From: a bacterium
GTDB lineage: Bacteria > Spirochaetota > Spirochaetia > Treponematales > Rectinemataceae
Assembly (NCBI GenBank): GCA_021813065.1
Contig: JAKALZ010000002.1
Coordinates: 1 to 19,577, forward strand
Direction of reading: 5' to 3'
DNA length: 19,577 nt
Made by a program: the position numbers and the translations under genes
The notes under the pieces: generated by a model
What the model was told of the DNA's origin: nothing
Database searches by the model: none
What the model saw: only the letters and a program-made list of their open reading frames with translations
In this document: piece after piece, positions 7,894 to 15,658 of the stretch
Position numbering within the stretch: the first letter of the stretch is position 1
Layout of the letters: the number at the start of each line of letters is the position of its first letter

Positions 7894-7911
7894 TATCATG
7901 CTAAAATGATA
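7894..7911. repeat. Perfect inverted repeat TATCAT-N6-ATGATA
   Basis: TATCAT (7894-7899) and ATGATA (7906-7911) form a perfect 6+6 dyad with a 6-base centre, in the 7800-8019 gap between the divergent CorC-like and patatin-like genes. It could be an operator, or just two -10-like hexamers. I see no other clear element in this 220-base gap apart from the patatin -10 sequence. Confidence 0.35.
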
Positions 7912-8007
7912 ACGAATTACATTGAGCGATGTCGAGGTGCGATACGACGCGATTCATTTCCCGCCTTCGATCGAACATTCCACTTTCGTCCACCTCACGC
8001 GCCACTG

Positions 8008-8013
8008 TATAGT
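8008..8013 (+). promoter_or_regulatory. -10-like element of the patatin-like gene
   Basis: TATAGT at 8008-8013 is preceded by TG and lies six bases before GTG 8020. A transcript from here would begin at or very near the start codon. The -35 region (TTTCGT or TTCGTC around 7984-7990) is weak, so this is only suggestive. Confidence 0.35.
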
Positions 8014-8019
8014 AGAAGG

Positions 8020-10116
8020 GTGAGAACAGCGGAGCTCTCATCTCGAAACCGAATTCGCTCATGCATTATCTTCGTGGTACTTGTATCGATGGCTTCGCCC
8101 CTCATAGGTCAGTCGGCTTCACCCACATCCGCGGCCCAATCAGCAATCTCAGAATCTTTCAGCCTGGCCTTCCCTAAGGGCGATCCGCTCCGCAACATCA
8201 TCGAGCCAATTTTCTTGGGCGAAGATTCCTTTTCGGCGAGACTGCGCGCGCGGACACCGCAGACCAGCGGCGCGCGGGCGCCCCTCGGACTCGTGCTTTG
8301 CGGAGGTTCCGCGCGGGCGTACGCTCACATCGGCGTCCTTCGAGCGCTCGAAGCGGCGAATATATATCCCGATTTTATCGTGGCAAACTCGATGGGAGCG
8401 ATTGTCGGAATGCTTTACGCTGAGGGCTTTTCGCCAGATGACATTCAGCTCCTCATACGAGAGCTCCCCCTCGAGTCCTACTTCAACATCGTCATCCCAA
8501 CGAATGGCGGTCTCATCAATGTGGCGGCGCTGCGAGCGACCATCCGCGCGATTGTCGGCGATGTCGACATATCGCGTACAACCATTCCCATCATTGTGAC
8601 CGCGGAGGATTTGAAGTCTCGTCAGCAAGTATGGATCGCCCAGGGCCCCTTCGATCGCGCGATGACAGGCGCCTTTGCGATGCCCGCGATTATTGAGCCT
8701 CAGAGTTTCAGCCAATACTCGCTGATCGATGCCGGGGCCGCGACGATCGCGCCCGTGGAACCAGCGCTCGAATTTAGCGATAGATTGATCATTTCAACCG
8801 CGTTCTACGATCGGATTACCAATTTTTCGAGTCCTATCACCGTTCTCAACCGCGCGGTCGACATTGGGAAAACCCGCTCCGGCATGGAACAGATCGAACA
8901 ATCCAAGGCATTTGTAATCAGAAATGATGTCGAAACCCTTTCTTACATGCAGTTCAGCGACCCGGAGCTCATCATTAAAAAGGGAGAGTCGAGCGCGGCA
9001 GCGGCCCTGGAAGCCTTGAATCCCGACGCGCGTTCGCTCCTTGAGAACCTACCGCAAGCGAACTTTTTTGCCGATCGGCGGTCCATCCACGAAAAACTCG
9101 TGGAGAATCTGCGGAAACTCCGAAGCGGTTTCATGCCATCGAGCTCGTTTGCGCTGCGCGGCGTGCCTGTATTCAAGCCTTTTAAAACCTATGTGGCCTC
9201 AATTGGTGAAACAGGAGCCGAAACGCGCGCGGGGGCGTCGTGCGTGGTCAATATCGATAAGATCCGAACTTCGGTGGGGTATTTCGCTTCGATTAAACCC
9301 GAGCCCAATAAAGATTGGGCCCTCGAAAGTACTTTCGAGATAAACCCTGTGGCGGGCTTCAACGCGAAAATTACTGGCCGACTCTGGGGAAGCTATGGGT
9401 CGATGTATATTCTGGAGCACGACCCCACCTATTGGGAACTATCGGCGCGTGCTCAGAATATCGTGTCGCGAGGGAACGCGAAATTGGGTTTTAAAATCGG
9501 AGGAGAGGCGCTGCTGAATATGAGCGGGGCATTCGCGGAGTGGAAGAGCTCAGCACTCTTTCATTCATCACTCTATAGCGACTTTTTCTCCGGGGAAAAG
9601 CGCGTTCTGCCTTGGTACTCGCTGGATGCTGGAGGATTCGCTGAGAATTCAACCTCGAGCCAGGTTTCGTGCGGGATTGAAGGATCGCTTATGACAGGAC
9701 TCGAATCGATGTGGCTGAGTCCTGGCATCCGCGCGTTCACTAAAATTTCTCTCAATAGTCAGGAATTCGCGCAGGACAGCCTCGATGGATTCCGCAGCAA
9801 CGCGCCCAGGGGAGACGCGCTCGCGAGCTTCGTCACCAACGTGGAACTCGCCTTCGCTCCGCAGAATTGGTGTCTCGATCTCGCGGAAGCCGTGCTTCTG
9901 AGGAAGTTCAAGCTTGGACCGTTTTTTGATACGCGCTGGAGCAGCGCGGTGAGCCAGAACTTTTCCCTCAGCGATTGGGCGGCAGGCATGTCCTTTTCTT
10001 TTGAAGCGCGGGCGTTTGGACTCGCTCCCGCCACCATGAGCATATTCGCCAGCTATTCGGGCTCAAAAATCTTCTCGGTGGCGTTCAGGGCAGGCGTGCT
10101 CATCGCGCCGCAATAA
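8020..10116 (+). CDS. Secreted patatin-like phospholipase with probable C-terminal beta-barrel
   Basis: I set the start at GTG 8020 (698 residues). It begins with a basic stretch and a hydrophobic core (residues about 14-30, CIIFVVLVSMASPLIG), a plausible signal peptide. In-frame upstream starts lack one. The patatin domain covers about 88-300: LVLCGGSARAYAHIGVLRALE, then the serine elbow ANSMGA with Ser124, then LIDAGAATIAPVEP with Asp237 of the Ser-Asp dyad. Patatins are lipid acyl hydrolases. Three motifs deviate: family GGGxRG is GGSARA here, GxSxG is AxSxG, and DGG is DAG. The catalytic Ser and Asp are kept. The remaining 300-400 residues are rich in alternating polar/aromatic stretches and Ser/Gly turns, resembling the surface-antigen barrel of PlpD-type proteins, but I cannot prove it. 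The gene stands alone. No ribosome binding site is correctly spaced. Confidence 0.8.
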   Translation: MRTAELSSRNRIRSCIIFVVLVSMASPLIGQSASPTSAAQSAISESFSLAFPKGDPLRNIIEPIFLGEDSFSARLRARTPQTSGARAPLGLVLCGGSARAYAHIGVLRALEAANIYPDFIVANSMGAIVGMLYAEGFSPDDIQLLIRELPLESYFNIVIPTNGGLINVAALRATIRAIVGDVDISRTTIPIIVTAEDLKSRQQVWIAQGPFDRAMTGAFAMPAIIEPQSFSQYSLIDAGAATIAPVEPALEFSDRLIISTAFYDRITNFSSPITVLNRAVDIGKTRSGMEQIEQSKAFVIRNDVETLSYMQFSDPELIIKKGESSAAAALEALNPDARSLLENLPQANFFADRRSIHEKLVENLRKLRSGFMPSSSFALRGVPVFKPFKTYVASIGETGAETRAGASCVVNIDKIRTSVGYFASIKPEPNKDWALESTFEINPVAGFNAKITGRLWGSYGSMYILEHDPTYWELSARAQNIVSRGNAKLGFKIGGEALLNMSGAFAEWKSSALFHSSLYSDFFSGEKRVLPWYSLDAGGFAENSTSSQVSCGIEGSLMTGLESMWLSPGIRAFTKISLNSQEFAQDSLDGFRSNAPRGDALASFVTNVELAFAPQNWCLDLAEAVLLRKFKLGPFFDTRWSSAVSQNFSLSDWAAGMSFSFEARAFGLAPATMSIFASYSGSKIFSVAFRAGVLIAPQ

Positions 10117-10165
10117 AAAGCCGTAAGGCTAGGCCGCTCTACCAAAACCGCACTGCCAAGGCAGC

Positions 10166-10194
10166 AAAAAAGGCGGCTCGCGGAGCGAGCCGCC
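10166..10194 (-). terminator. Rho-independent terminator of the small outer-membrane protein gene
   Basis: GGCGGCTCGC (10172-10181) and GCGAGCCGCC (10185-10194) form a perfect 10-base stem with a 3-base loop. On the minus strand the stem is followed by six T (plus A run 10166-10171). On the plus strand no T run follows, so it serves the minus-strand gene and probably not the patatin gene. Confidence 0.85.
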
Positions 10195-10223
10195 TGATCG
10201 TATATTTTCAGAATGCTAAAAAA

Positions 10224-10754
10224 CTACAGTTTGAGGCGAATGCCGATTGTGGCGCCGACATCAGAACCACCACCTCCAAATTCATACACATAGAAACTGT
10301 GTGCGTCGATCGCGAGCTTGTCGCTGAAATAATAGGAAGTTCCACCACCTGAGGAGATGCCAATTCCAAATGGTATAATTCCAGCTCCAACACCCAAGCC
10401 AAGGTACCAGTCAAATTTCTGGAGGAATTCCGGCAACTCTTTATACGCCTTCAAACCCCAGTGGAGGGTTGCCATTCCCGCCGCGGAGAGTCCGACTCCG
10501 CTTCCATTAAAGCCTAAATCCGCCAGGGCCATAACGCCCATCGTAAGTGGGAACCCTGGAATGTTGAATTTCTGCAGCATCAGCTCGACGCCACCGCTCA
10601 CGCCGAAGCCGCCCCACCAGTAACCAATTCCACCGAGAACCATCATATCGCCTTTGTCGACATGCACATCGCTCGCGACATTCTGCGCAAAAGCGCCAGT
10701 GACCGCGAGAAGCGCCATCATAAGCGCTACCACTACCATTTTGGATTTTTTCAT
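10224..10754 (-). CDS. Small glycine-rich secreted protein, probable outer-membrane beta-barrel
   Basis: This 176-residue protein has a textbook signal peptide: MKKSK, a hydrophobic core to residue 20, and likely cleavage after AFA (23). The mature part is about 153 residues, rich in Gly and in alternating hydrophobic/polar strands. It ends SDVGATIGIRLKL, which resembles a terminal barrel strand. Size and pattern suggest an eight-strand barrel of OmpW/OmpA-like size, but I do not recognise the family and no function follows. ATG 10754 is chosen because GGAGG lies just before it; an upstream ATG at 10766 overlaps that site. The gene has its own strong promoter (TTGATT-16-TATAAT) and its own terminator, so it is a single-gene unit and likely well expressed. 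Confidence 0.8.
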   Translation of the reverse strand: MKKSKMVVVALMMALLAVTGAFAQNVASDVHVDKGDMMVLGGIGYWWGGFGVSGGVELMLQKFNIPGFPLTMGVMALADLGFNGSGVGLSAAGMATLHWGLKAYKELPEFLQKFDWYLGLGVGAGIIPFGIGISSGGGTSYYFSDKLAIDAHSFYVYEFGGGGSDVGATIGIRLKL

Positions 10755-10815
10755 CTTGGCCTCCATAACCGCGCTAGATAATTTTTAATGCGAAATACGC
10801 GGTCGTATATCATTC

Positions 10816-10843
10816 ATTATATGGACTTATACTCTGAAATCAA
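10816..10843 (-). promoter_or_regulatory. Sigma-70-type promoter of the small outer-membrane protein gene
   Basis: On the minus strand TTGATT (plus 10838-10843) is followed by a 16-base spacer and a perfect TATAAT (plus 10816-10821). Transcription would start near 10809, giving a leader of about 55 bases with a GGAGG site. It is the closest consensus match among the minus-strand promoters here. Confidence 0.65.
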
Positions 10844-10878
10844 TACAAAGATTACGCAACCATGATAGTATGTTTAGC

Positions 10879-11448
10879 ATGAAGAGATGTCCCTGGTGCG
10901 GAGATGACCCGATCTATGTGCGGTATCACGATGAAGAGTGGGGTTCGCCCGTCCACGACGAGCGCACTCACTTCGAATTCTTGCTGCTCGAGACTCAGCA
11001 AGCTGGTCTGTCGTGGCGAACAGTTCTCTACAAGCGAGAAGCATACCGCCGCGCATTTGCCAATTTCGATCCAAAAACAGTCGCATACTTCTCGAACGAA
11101 GATGTCGAGCGTCTTCTCGAAAATCCCGGGCTCATCCGCAACAGGAGAAAACTGGAAGCGGCAATCAAGAACGCTAACGCGTTCCTCAACATTCAGGAGA
11201 ACTATGGCTCCTTTGATTCTTGGATCTGGCACTTCACCGATAATGCGCCAATCGTAAATCACTGGAACGACGTCTCTCAGATACCAGTGAGCACCACGCT
11301 CTCCGACACCATCAGCGACGAACTTCGCGGAAAGGGCTTTGCTTTTGTCGGCTCAGTGACCATCTATGCGCACCTACAGGCCATAGGGATTGTCAACGAT
11401 CATCTGGTCGATTGCTTCCGCCACGCCGAGCTATCGAGCCACGCATAG
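10879..11448 (+). CDS. tag: DNA-3-methyladenine glycosylase I
   Basis: Tag removes 3-methyladenine from alkylated DNA, the first step of base-excision repair. With ATG 10879 the protein is 189 residues (E. coli Tag has 187). The zinc-snap residues then fall at the same numbers as in E. coli: Cys4, His17, His175, Cys179. Other family motifs are RCPWCGDDPIY, YHDEEWG, LLLETQQAGLSW and NRRKLEAAIKNA. An ATG at 10870 would add three residues and is less likely. No Shine-Dalgarno sequence is present before either. The nearest -10-like sequences are TATACT (10828-10833) and GATAGT (10864-10869); the latter would give a nearly leaderless message. The ogt gene 3.5 kb downstream handles a different alkylation lesion and is in a separate unit. 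Confidence 0.95.
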   Translation: MKRCPWCGDDPIYVRYHDEEWGSPVHDERTHFEFLLLETQQAGLSWRTVLYKREAYRRAFANFDPKTVAYFSNEDVERLLENPGLIRNRRKLEAAIKNANAFLNIQENYGSFDSWIWHFTDNAPIVNHWNDVSQIPVSTTLSDTISDELRGKGFAFVGSVTIYAHLQAIGIVNDHLVDCFRHAELSSHA

Positions 11449-11502
11449 TTCGCGGAGCCGTATCGCGGCGAGGCCTTTTTGCCCCCAGCCTTCAAATTGA
11501 CT

Positions 11503-11540
11503 ATATTAATACTGCAAGCGATGTATTCGCGTATAATAAA
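11503..11540 (+). promoter_or_regulatory. Ferritin promoter region with a loose dyad
   Basis: A perfect TATAAT (11532-11537) lies 24 bases before the ferritin ATG. No good -35 sits at 17 bases; TTGACT (11497-11502) is 29 bases away and would rather pair with a poor -10 at TGTATT. TATTAATAC and GTATAATAA form an imperfect inverted pair (7 of 9), with GCGA/TCGC nested inside. This could be an iron- or peroxide-responsive operator, but I do not recognise a Fur or PerR box. Confidence 0.35.
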
Positions 11541-11561
11541 GTTAATAACTGGAGGAATATA

Positions 11562-12080
11562 ATGCTTTCACAGAAAATGATCGATCGAATCAATCTTCAA
11601 ATCAACCGCGAAATGGCGTCGGCATATCTCTATCTTTCCATGGCCGCCAAGATGAAAGAGTTCGGCTATTCGGGCATTGGGAAGTGGCTCACCGTGCAGT
11701 ACCACGAAGAGATGTTCCACGCGATGAAATTCGCGTCCTACCTTCACGACCAAAACGCGACCGTGACGTATCGCGCGATCGAAGTGCCGGAGTTCAAGGA
11801 AAAAGAGGTTAAACCGCTCTTTCAGCACGTGTTGGCTCATGAGCAGGGAGTCACGGCCAGCATCAGAGAGATCATGGATCTCGCCATCGCGGAAAAAGAC
11901 TATGCCACTCAGTCGCTCGCGCAGTGGTACATCGGCGAGCAGATCGAGGAAGAGAAAAATGCTTCCGAGATCCTCCAGAACATCGATCTCCTCGGCAATT
12001 CCGCGCAGGGGCTCTTTATGCTGAATATCGAACTCGGAAAACGCGACGCCTCGGTGCCGCTCGACTTCAACAACGTGTAA
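11562..12080 (+). CDS. ftnA: Ferritin (bacterial non-haem, FtnA type)
   Basis: This 172-residue ferritin stores iron in a 24-subunit shell and oxidises Fe(II). The whole ferroxidase centre is present at the E. coli FtnA positions: Glu17, Tyr24, Glu50, His53, Glu94, Gln127, and the third-site Glu130. YHEEMFHAMK and GEQIEEEKNA are the two diiron helices. There is no haem-binding methionine pattern that would make it a bacterioferritin. ATG 11562 has GGAGGA at 11551-11556; the longer open frame upstream overlaps tag and has no site. It follows tag by 113 bases with its own -10 sequence, and two terminators follow it, so it is probably transcribed alone. Confidence 0.96.
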   Translation: MLSQKMIDRINLQINREMASAYLYLSMAAKMKEFGYSGIGKWLTVQYHEEMFHAMKFASYLHDQNATVTYRAIEVPEFKEKEVKPLFQHVLAHEQGVTASIREIMDLAIAEKDYATQSLAQWYIGEQIEEEKNASEILQNIDLLGNSAQGLFMLNIELGKRDASVPLDFNNV

Positions 12081-12098
12081 CGAATGTATGGAACTGAT

Positions 12099-12131
12099 AG
12101 CCTGACACCGCAAACATCAGGCTGACTTTTT
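12099..12131 (+). terminator. First ferritin terminator
   Basis: AGCCTGA (12099-12105) pairs with TCAGGCT (12117-12123), with an 11-base loop. Three bases later comes a run of five T (12127-12131). It lies 19 bases after the ferritin stop. Confidence 0.6.
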
Positions 12132-12148
12132 CATCGATCTCCAAAGCT

Positions 12149-12178
12149 AAAGCCCGTTCCACCTCGGAGCGGGCTTTT
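12149..12178 (+). terminator. Second, stronger terminator before thrC
   Basis: AAAGCCCG (12149-12156) pairs with CGGGCTTT (12170-12177). A T-G pair and TCC/GGA extend the stem to 12 pairs with loop ACCTC, and four T close the structure. It ends 20 bases before the thrC start, so any thrC promoter must lie within or upstream of it. Confidence 0.8.
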
Positions 12179-12198
12179 CTCATATTCCCGAGTCCTAT

Positions 12199-13821
12199 AT
12201 GCTCATGGTCATGGAAGTTCGCTACACAAGTACACGAAATGCGGGCATTTCAAGGGATATCGCCGATGCGATCGTCCAAGGCATGCCAGAAGACGGCGGC
12301 CTCTTTGTTCCTTCGCATATCCCCGCCCTTCGCCCCGAGGCGCGATTCGAACCGAAGCTGACCTACGCCGATCTCGCCTGGCTCGTGATGTCGCCCTATT
12401 TCGACTGGAGCGAAACCGAACTTCGCCCTCTCCTTGCAAAAGCCTATTCGACCGACGGCGGGCGCGCGAATTTCACTGTGCCCGAAATCGCGCCGCTCGT
12501 TCCCGCAGGCTCGCTTGAGCCTGGAGAAACCGGCGAAAGATCAGCTGGCGGGGTCAGACCCCTCGAGCGTGGCGTTGGCGAGGGTGCTCCGCTTTTTCTC
12601 CTTGAGCTCTTCCATGGCAAGACCTGCGCGTTCAAGGACATCGCGCTCAGTCTCCTCGGCGACGTGCTCCGCGTGAGCCTCGATAAACGGGGAGTCCGCG
12701 AACCCGTGCTGATACTCACCGCCACCTCAGGCGACACAGGATCCGCCGCGCTCGCTGGGCTCGGTGGGCAACAGGGGATCAGGATCGCCGTCATCTATCC
12801 TTCCGAAGGCACGAGCGAGATTCAAAGGCTCCAGATGACCTCCGTTCCGAGAGAAGGCCGATTCGTTACTGGCCTTCGCGGCAATTTCGACGACGCACAG
12901 CGTGCGGTAAAGCGCATATTCCAAACCGCTTCCGCGAGCGACTCGCCATTCAAGGGTATTCGCCTCAGCTCAGCCAACTCCATCAACATAGGAAGACTGC
13001 TGCCGCAAATTGTGTATTATGTGAAGGCATGGCGCGATCTTCGGTTTTCAGGCGTTATCGAGCCCGAAGGCAGCTTCGATGTCGTCGTGCCGAGCGGAAA
13101 CTTCGGCGACATTCTCGCCGCGAAATACGCAAAATTGATGGGTTTACCGATCCGCCGGCTCGTGTGCGCCTCAAATTCAAATAAAATACTGCACGATTTC
13201 TTCACCACAGGTGTCTACGATCGGCATAGGGAATTTTCGAAGACACTGAGCCCTTCGATGGACATTCTGGTGTCGAGCAATCTGGAGCGGCTGCTTTACC
13301 ACACCCATGGGAAAGATGCCGCCGTGGCCGCGGCGCGCACCGCCGAACTCATGCGCGAATTCGAGACCGTCGGTCGATTCGAGCTAACGAGCGCACACCG
13401 CGCGCGCATCAGCGATTTTTCAGCCGGGTGGGCAGACGATGGCGCGACGATCGCGATGATCCGACACATGTGGCAGGAGCATGGCGTGCTCGTCGATCCC
13501 CACACGGCGGTCGCCTGCGAGGTCGCCCACAAACAGTGGCGCGGCGGCTCCGAACACGTAGCTGTTCCCGTTGTGGTAGCGGCTACAGCCAGCCCCTTTA
13601 AATTTCCGATTCCCTGTCTCTCGGCGCTGCAGGGACTTTCGCCAGCGACTTTCAAAGCAGGTGAAGATCTGGAGCTGGCTAGACAGCTTTCGGCGATTAC
13701 GGGGAAGCCCATGCCAAAGGCTATCGCAGCGCTCGAACACACGAAGATTTTGCACACCGCGGTCGCCGAAGACGCGACTCTCGTGCCCTCTCTTGCCGCG
13801 TTCGCGAGGAGCTCACCATGA
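12199..13821 (+). CDS. thrC: Threonine synthase
   Basis: ThrC converts O-phosphohomoserine to threonine with PLP. Key motifs are STRN near the N-terminus, GMPEDGGLFVP (28-38), ELFHGKTCAFKD with the PLP lysine K146, TATSGDTGSAAL, PSEGTSEIQRLQM, SSANSINIGRLLPQ and VPSGNFGDILAAKYA. These place it in the longer E. coli/yeast-like class. At up to 540 residues it is longer than the roughly 430 of E. coli ThrC. A hydrophilic segment at about 102-130 (Gly/Glu-rich) before the lysine motif accounts for part of this. Three in-frame ATGs (12199, 12205, 12211) are possible; MEVRYTSTRN from 12211 fits the family best. None has a clear ribosome binding site. The stop overlaps thrB by ATGA. A homoserine dehydrogenase gene is not in the window. 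Confidence 0.96.
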   Translation: MLMVMEVRYTSTRNAGISRDIADAIVQGMPEDGGLFVPSHIPALRPEARFEPKLTYADLAWLVMSPYFDWSETELRPLLAKAYSTDGGRANFTVPEIAPLVPAGSLEPGETGERSAGGVRPLERGVGEGAPLFLLELFHGKTCAFKDIALSLLGDVLRVSLDKRGVREPVLILTATSGDTGSAALAGLGGQQGIRIAVIYPSEGTSEIQRLQMTSVPREGRFVTGLRGNFDDAQRAVKRIFQTASASDSPFKGIRLSSANSINIGRLLPQIVYYVKAWRDLRFSGVIEPEGSFDVVVPSGNFGDILAAKYAKLMGLPIRRLVCASNSNKILHDFFTTGVYDRHREFSKTLSPSMDILVSSNLERLLYHTHGKDAAVAAARTAELMREFETVGRFELTSAHRARISDFSAGWADDGATIAMIRHMWQEHGVLVDPHTAVACEVAHKQWRGGSEHVAVPVVVAATASPFKFPIPCLSALQGLSPATFKAGEDLELARQLSAITGKPMPKAIAALEHTKILHTAVAEDATLVPSLAAFARSSP

Positions 13822-14900
13822 TCGAAATAGTAGTTCCCGCGACAAGCGCCAATCTTGGACCGGGGTTCGACTGTCTCGGACTCGCGCTTGGTCTCGCAAA
13901 CAGGTTTCGCGTTGAACTCGCGCCGGAGTATCGCGTGGACGGTTGCCCACCAGAGTGGGCAGGCGACGACAATCTCTTCCTCCGCTCGTTTCGACATGCC
14001 TGCGAACGTCTTGGCGCGCCGGTTCCACCTGTAGCCTTGCGGTTCATGACGGAAATTCCGCCGGCGCGGGGCCTTGGATCGAGCGCTTCACTCGCGGTCG
14101 CCGGCGCGGCCGCGGCGCTGCTGCTCACCGAAGAAGCGCGCGGAAATGACATTTTAACGGCAACCGCACGCACACCGTCGGGTACCGCGCGTGCTTCAGG
14201 CGATCTCCACGACATTCTTCACGACATTCTCCACGCGCCGCACAACGCGCGCTTCCTCCTGCGCGCCGCCACCGACATCGAGGGCCACCCCGACAATGCC
14301 GCGCCGGCTATTTTCGGCGGCTTCACCGCGGCTGCGATATCCGGAGAGGACATCATTGTCAGCCGTTCCGATCTGCCCGCCTCGTGGCAGTATATAGCGT
14401 GTATCCCTGACTTCAATCTTGAGACCAGCCTGGCGCGGCGTGCGCTCCCGGATAGCTATCCCCGCGTCGATGTCGTGCACGCCCTGTCGCACGCCGCGCT
14501 CATGGCACTCGCGATCGAAAAGGCCGACGCGGAACTTCTGCGACTAGCCTGCGAAGACAGAGTCCACGAACCATATCGCGGCACGCTCATCGCCGATTTC
14601 GATATCGTCACTGAGGTGTGTCGTGCCCATGCGTGTTCCGCCGTATGGATCTCGGGCTCAGGGCCGACCATTTTAGCAGCGTTCGACACCGCGAAAATGA
14701 CCGACTCCGGCGCGCGCACCGATTCGTTGACACCTTCCACCGCCACTGCCCAATCGGCACCATTGTTAGCGGATGTGGCTGAATCCATCTCAGTGGCGAT
14801 CGCCGCTCGGGCCACGCAGTCCTGGCGCATTCTCTCGCTCTCTGGGGATAATCAGGGTATCCGCGCGCGCCACATTCATCCGCGAAAGGAATGCTCATGA
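13818..14900 (+). CDS. thrB: Homoserine kinase
   Basis: ThrB phosphorylates homoserine, making the substrate of ThrC encoded just upstream. It is a GHMP-family kinase: PATSANLGPGFDCLG (7-21), the ATP-binding loop PPARGLGSSAS (81-91), EGHPDNAAPAIFGG (155-168) and the C-terminal SGSGPTILAAFD. It has 360 residues against the usual 300-320. Extra residues lie at about 108-145, just before the EGHPDN motif, and near 295-320 in a Thr/Ser/Ala-rich stretch. The first contains a perfect repeat of HDIL coded by a 12-base tandem duplication (14208-14231). ATG 13818 overlaps the thrC stop by four bases, with AGGAG at 13807-13811. Confidence 0.96.
   Translation: MIEIVVPATSANLGPGFDCLGLALGLANRFRVELAPEYRVDGCPPEWAGDDNLFLRSFRHACERLGAPVPPVALRFMTEIPPARGLGSSASLAVAGAAAALLLTEEARGNDILTATARTPSGTARASGDLHDILHDILHAPHNARFLLRAATDIEGHPDNAAPAIFGGFTAAAISGEDIIVSRSDLPASWQYIACIPDFNLETSLARRALPDSYPRVDVVHALSHAALMALAIEKADAELLRLACEDRVHEPYRGTLIADFDIVTEVCRAHACSAVWISGSGPTILAAFDTAKMTDSGARTDSLTPSTATAQSAPLLADVAESISVAIAARATQSWRILSLSGDNQGIRARHIHPRKECS
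14208..14231 (+). repeat. 12-base tandem duplication inside thrB
   Basis: CACGACATTCTT is followed at once by CACGACATTCTC. The duplication codes for HDILHDIL inside a segment that other homoserine kinases lack. It is in frame and so tolerated. Confidence 0.6.
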
Positions 14901-15514
14901 CACACTCTCGATACTCAGAATCCACGCGAGCCGCGCTTTTCTACACGTCGCTCAGTTCGACCTTCGGAGATATTCTTCTCTTCTGGATTGAAATGCCGCG
15001 CGCGAAAATCCGGAGAATTTTCCTTCCCCACGAAGGCGCTCCCGATTTCCAGCACGCCCGCCGCGCGTTTCCTGAAGCTAAGCCACACGTGAGCGACAGA
15101 CATGTTCCCGCTTTAATCACCTCCGCGGTCGAGAGCATTTCTTCGATCCTCTCCGGCACTCCACGGCCATTTCCAATAGAACTCCTCAAAGAGAGCCTTT
15201 CAGCGCTTCCTGACTTCCAACAGCGTGTCCTCTCGCTCGAAGCCACGATTCCTTTTGGATATATCAGCACCTACGGTGAACTCGCGGCAGCGGCGAGCTC
15301 GCCAAAGGGCGCAAGGGCTGCCGCACGCGTCCTCTCCCACAACCCATTTCCCATCCTCATCCCTTGTCACCGCGTCATCTCTTCGAGCGGGAGTCTGGCT
15401 GGATACCAAGGAGGAATGGAGATGAAGAAACAGCTGCTCCGCCAAGAGGGTCTCCCCTTCATCGCGGATCGCGTCGATATCTCAACCGCCCATTTCTGGC
15501 ATTTTCACGCCTGA
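14897..15514 (+). CDS. ogt: Methylated-DNA-protein-cysteine methyltransferase
   Basis: This suicide DNA-repair protein transfers methyl groups from O6-methylguanine to its own cysteine. The 205-residue protein has an N-terminal ribonuclease-like domain (about 1-110) and the C-terminal methyltransferase domain: IPFGYISTYGELA, helix-turn-helix with ARAAARVLSHNPFPILIPCHRV, and SLAGYQGGMEMKKQLLRQEG. The acceptor is Cys157 in IPCHRV. ATG 14897 is chosen over 14891 because it gives an ATGA overlap with thrB and AAAGGA (14885-14890) is six bases upstream. Its coupling to the threonine genes is probably incidental, but it means co-transcription with amino-acid synthesis. There is no Ada-type regulatory domain. 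No terminator is visible in the 144 bases after it. Confidence 0.95.
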   Translation: MTHSRYSESTRAALFYTSLSSTFGDILLFWIEMPRAKIRRIFLPHEGAPDFQHARRAFPEAKPHVSDRHVPALITSAVESISSILSGTPRPFPIELLKESLSALPDFQQRVLSLEATIPFGYISTYGELAAAASSPKGARAAARVLSHNPFPILIPCHRVISSSGSLAGYQGGMEMKKQLLRQEGLPFIADRVDISTAHFWHFHA

Positions 15515-15604
15515 TCCGCGCATCGCGCGCGAAAGTCTTGAGAAAAACGCCGCGGCGACGCATGTGCCACTCCGCTGCCGCTGACGCGCGAAATGCCACT
15601 TCGA

Positions 15605-15633
15605 TTGCGTCCGCATTACTCATAGACTATGCT
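15605..15633 (+). promoter_or_regulatory. Promoter of the LigB-type dioxygenase gene
   Basis: TTGCGT (15605-15610), a 17-base spacer and TATGCT (15628-15633) lie just before an AAGGAG site (15642-15647). Transcription would begin near 15640. The matches are moderate but the spacing is ideal. Confidence 0.5.
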
Positions 15634-15658
15634 ACTCACAGAAGGAGAAACCAGGATA

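Noticed and set aside
7678..8019. N-terminal extension of the patatin-like frame, up to 114 residues
   Set aside because: It overlaps the CorC-like gene on the other strand, lacks a signal peptide at its own start, and would bury the hydrophobic signal segment internally.
11412..11561. 50-residue upstream extension of ferritin
   Set aside because: It overlaps the tag coding end; the GGAGGA site and family alignment place the start at 11562.
13296..13997. 233-codon open frame antisense to the thrC end and thrB start
   Set aside because: It crosses two conserved genes on the other strand and has low-complexity composition; it is a shadow.
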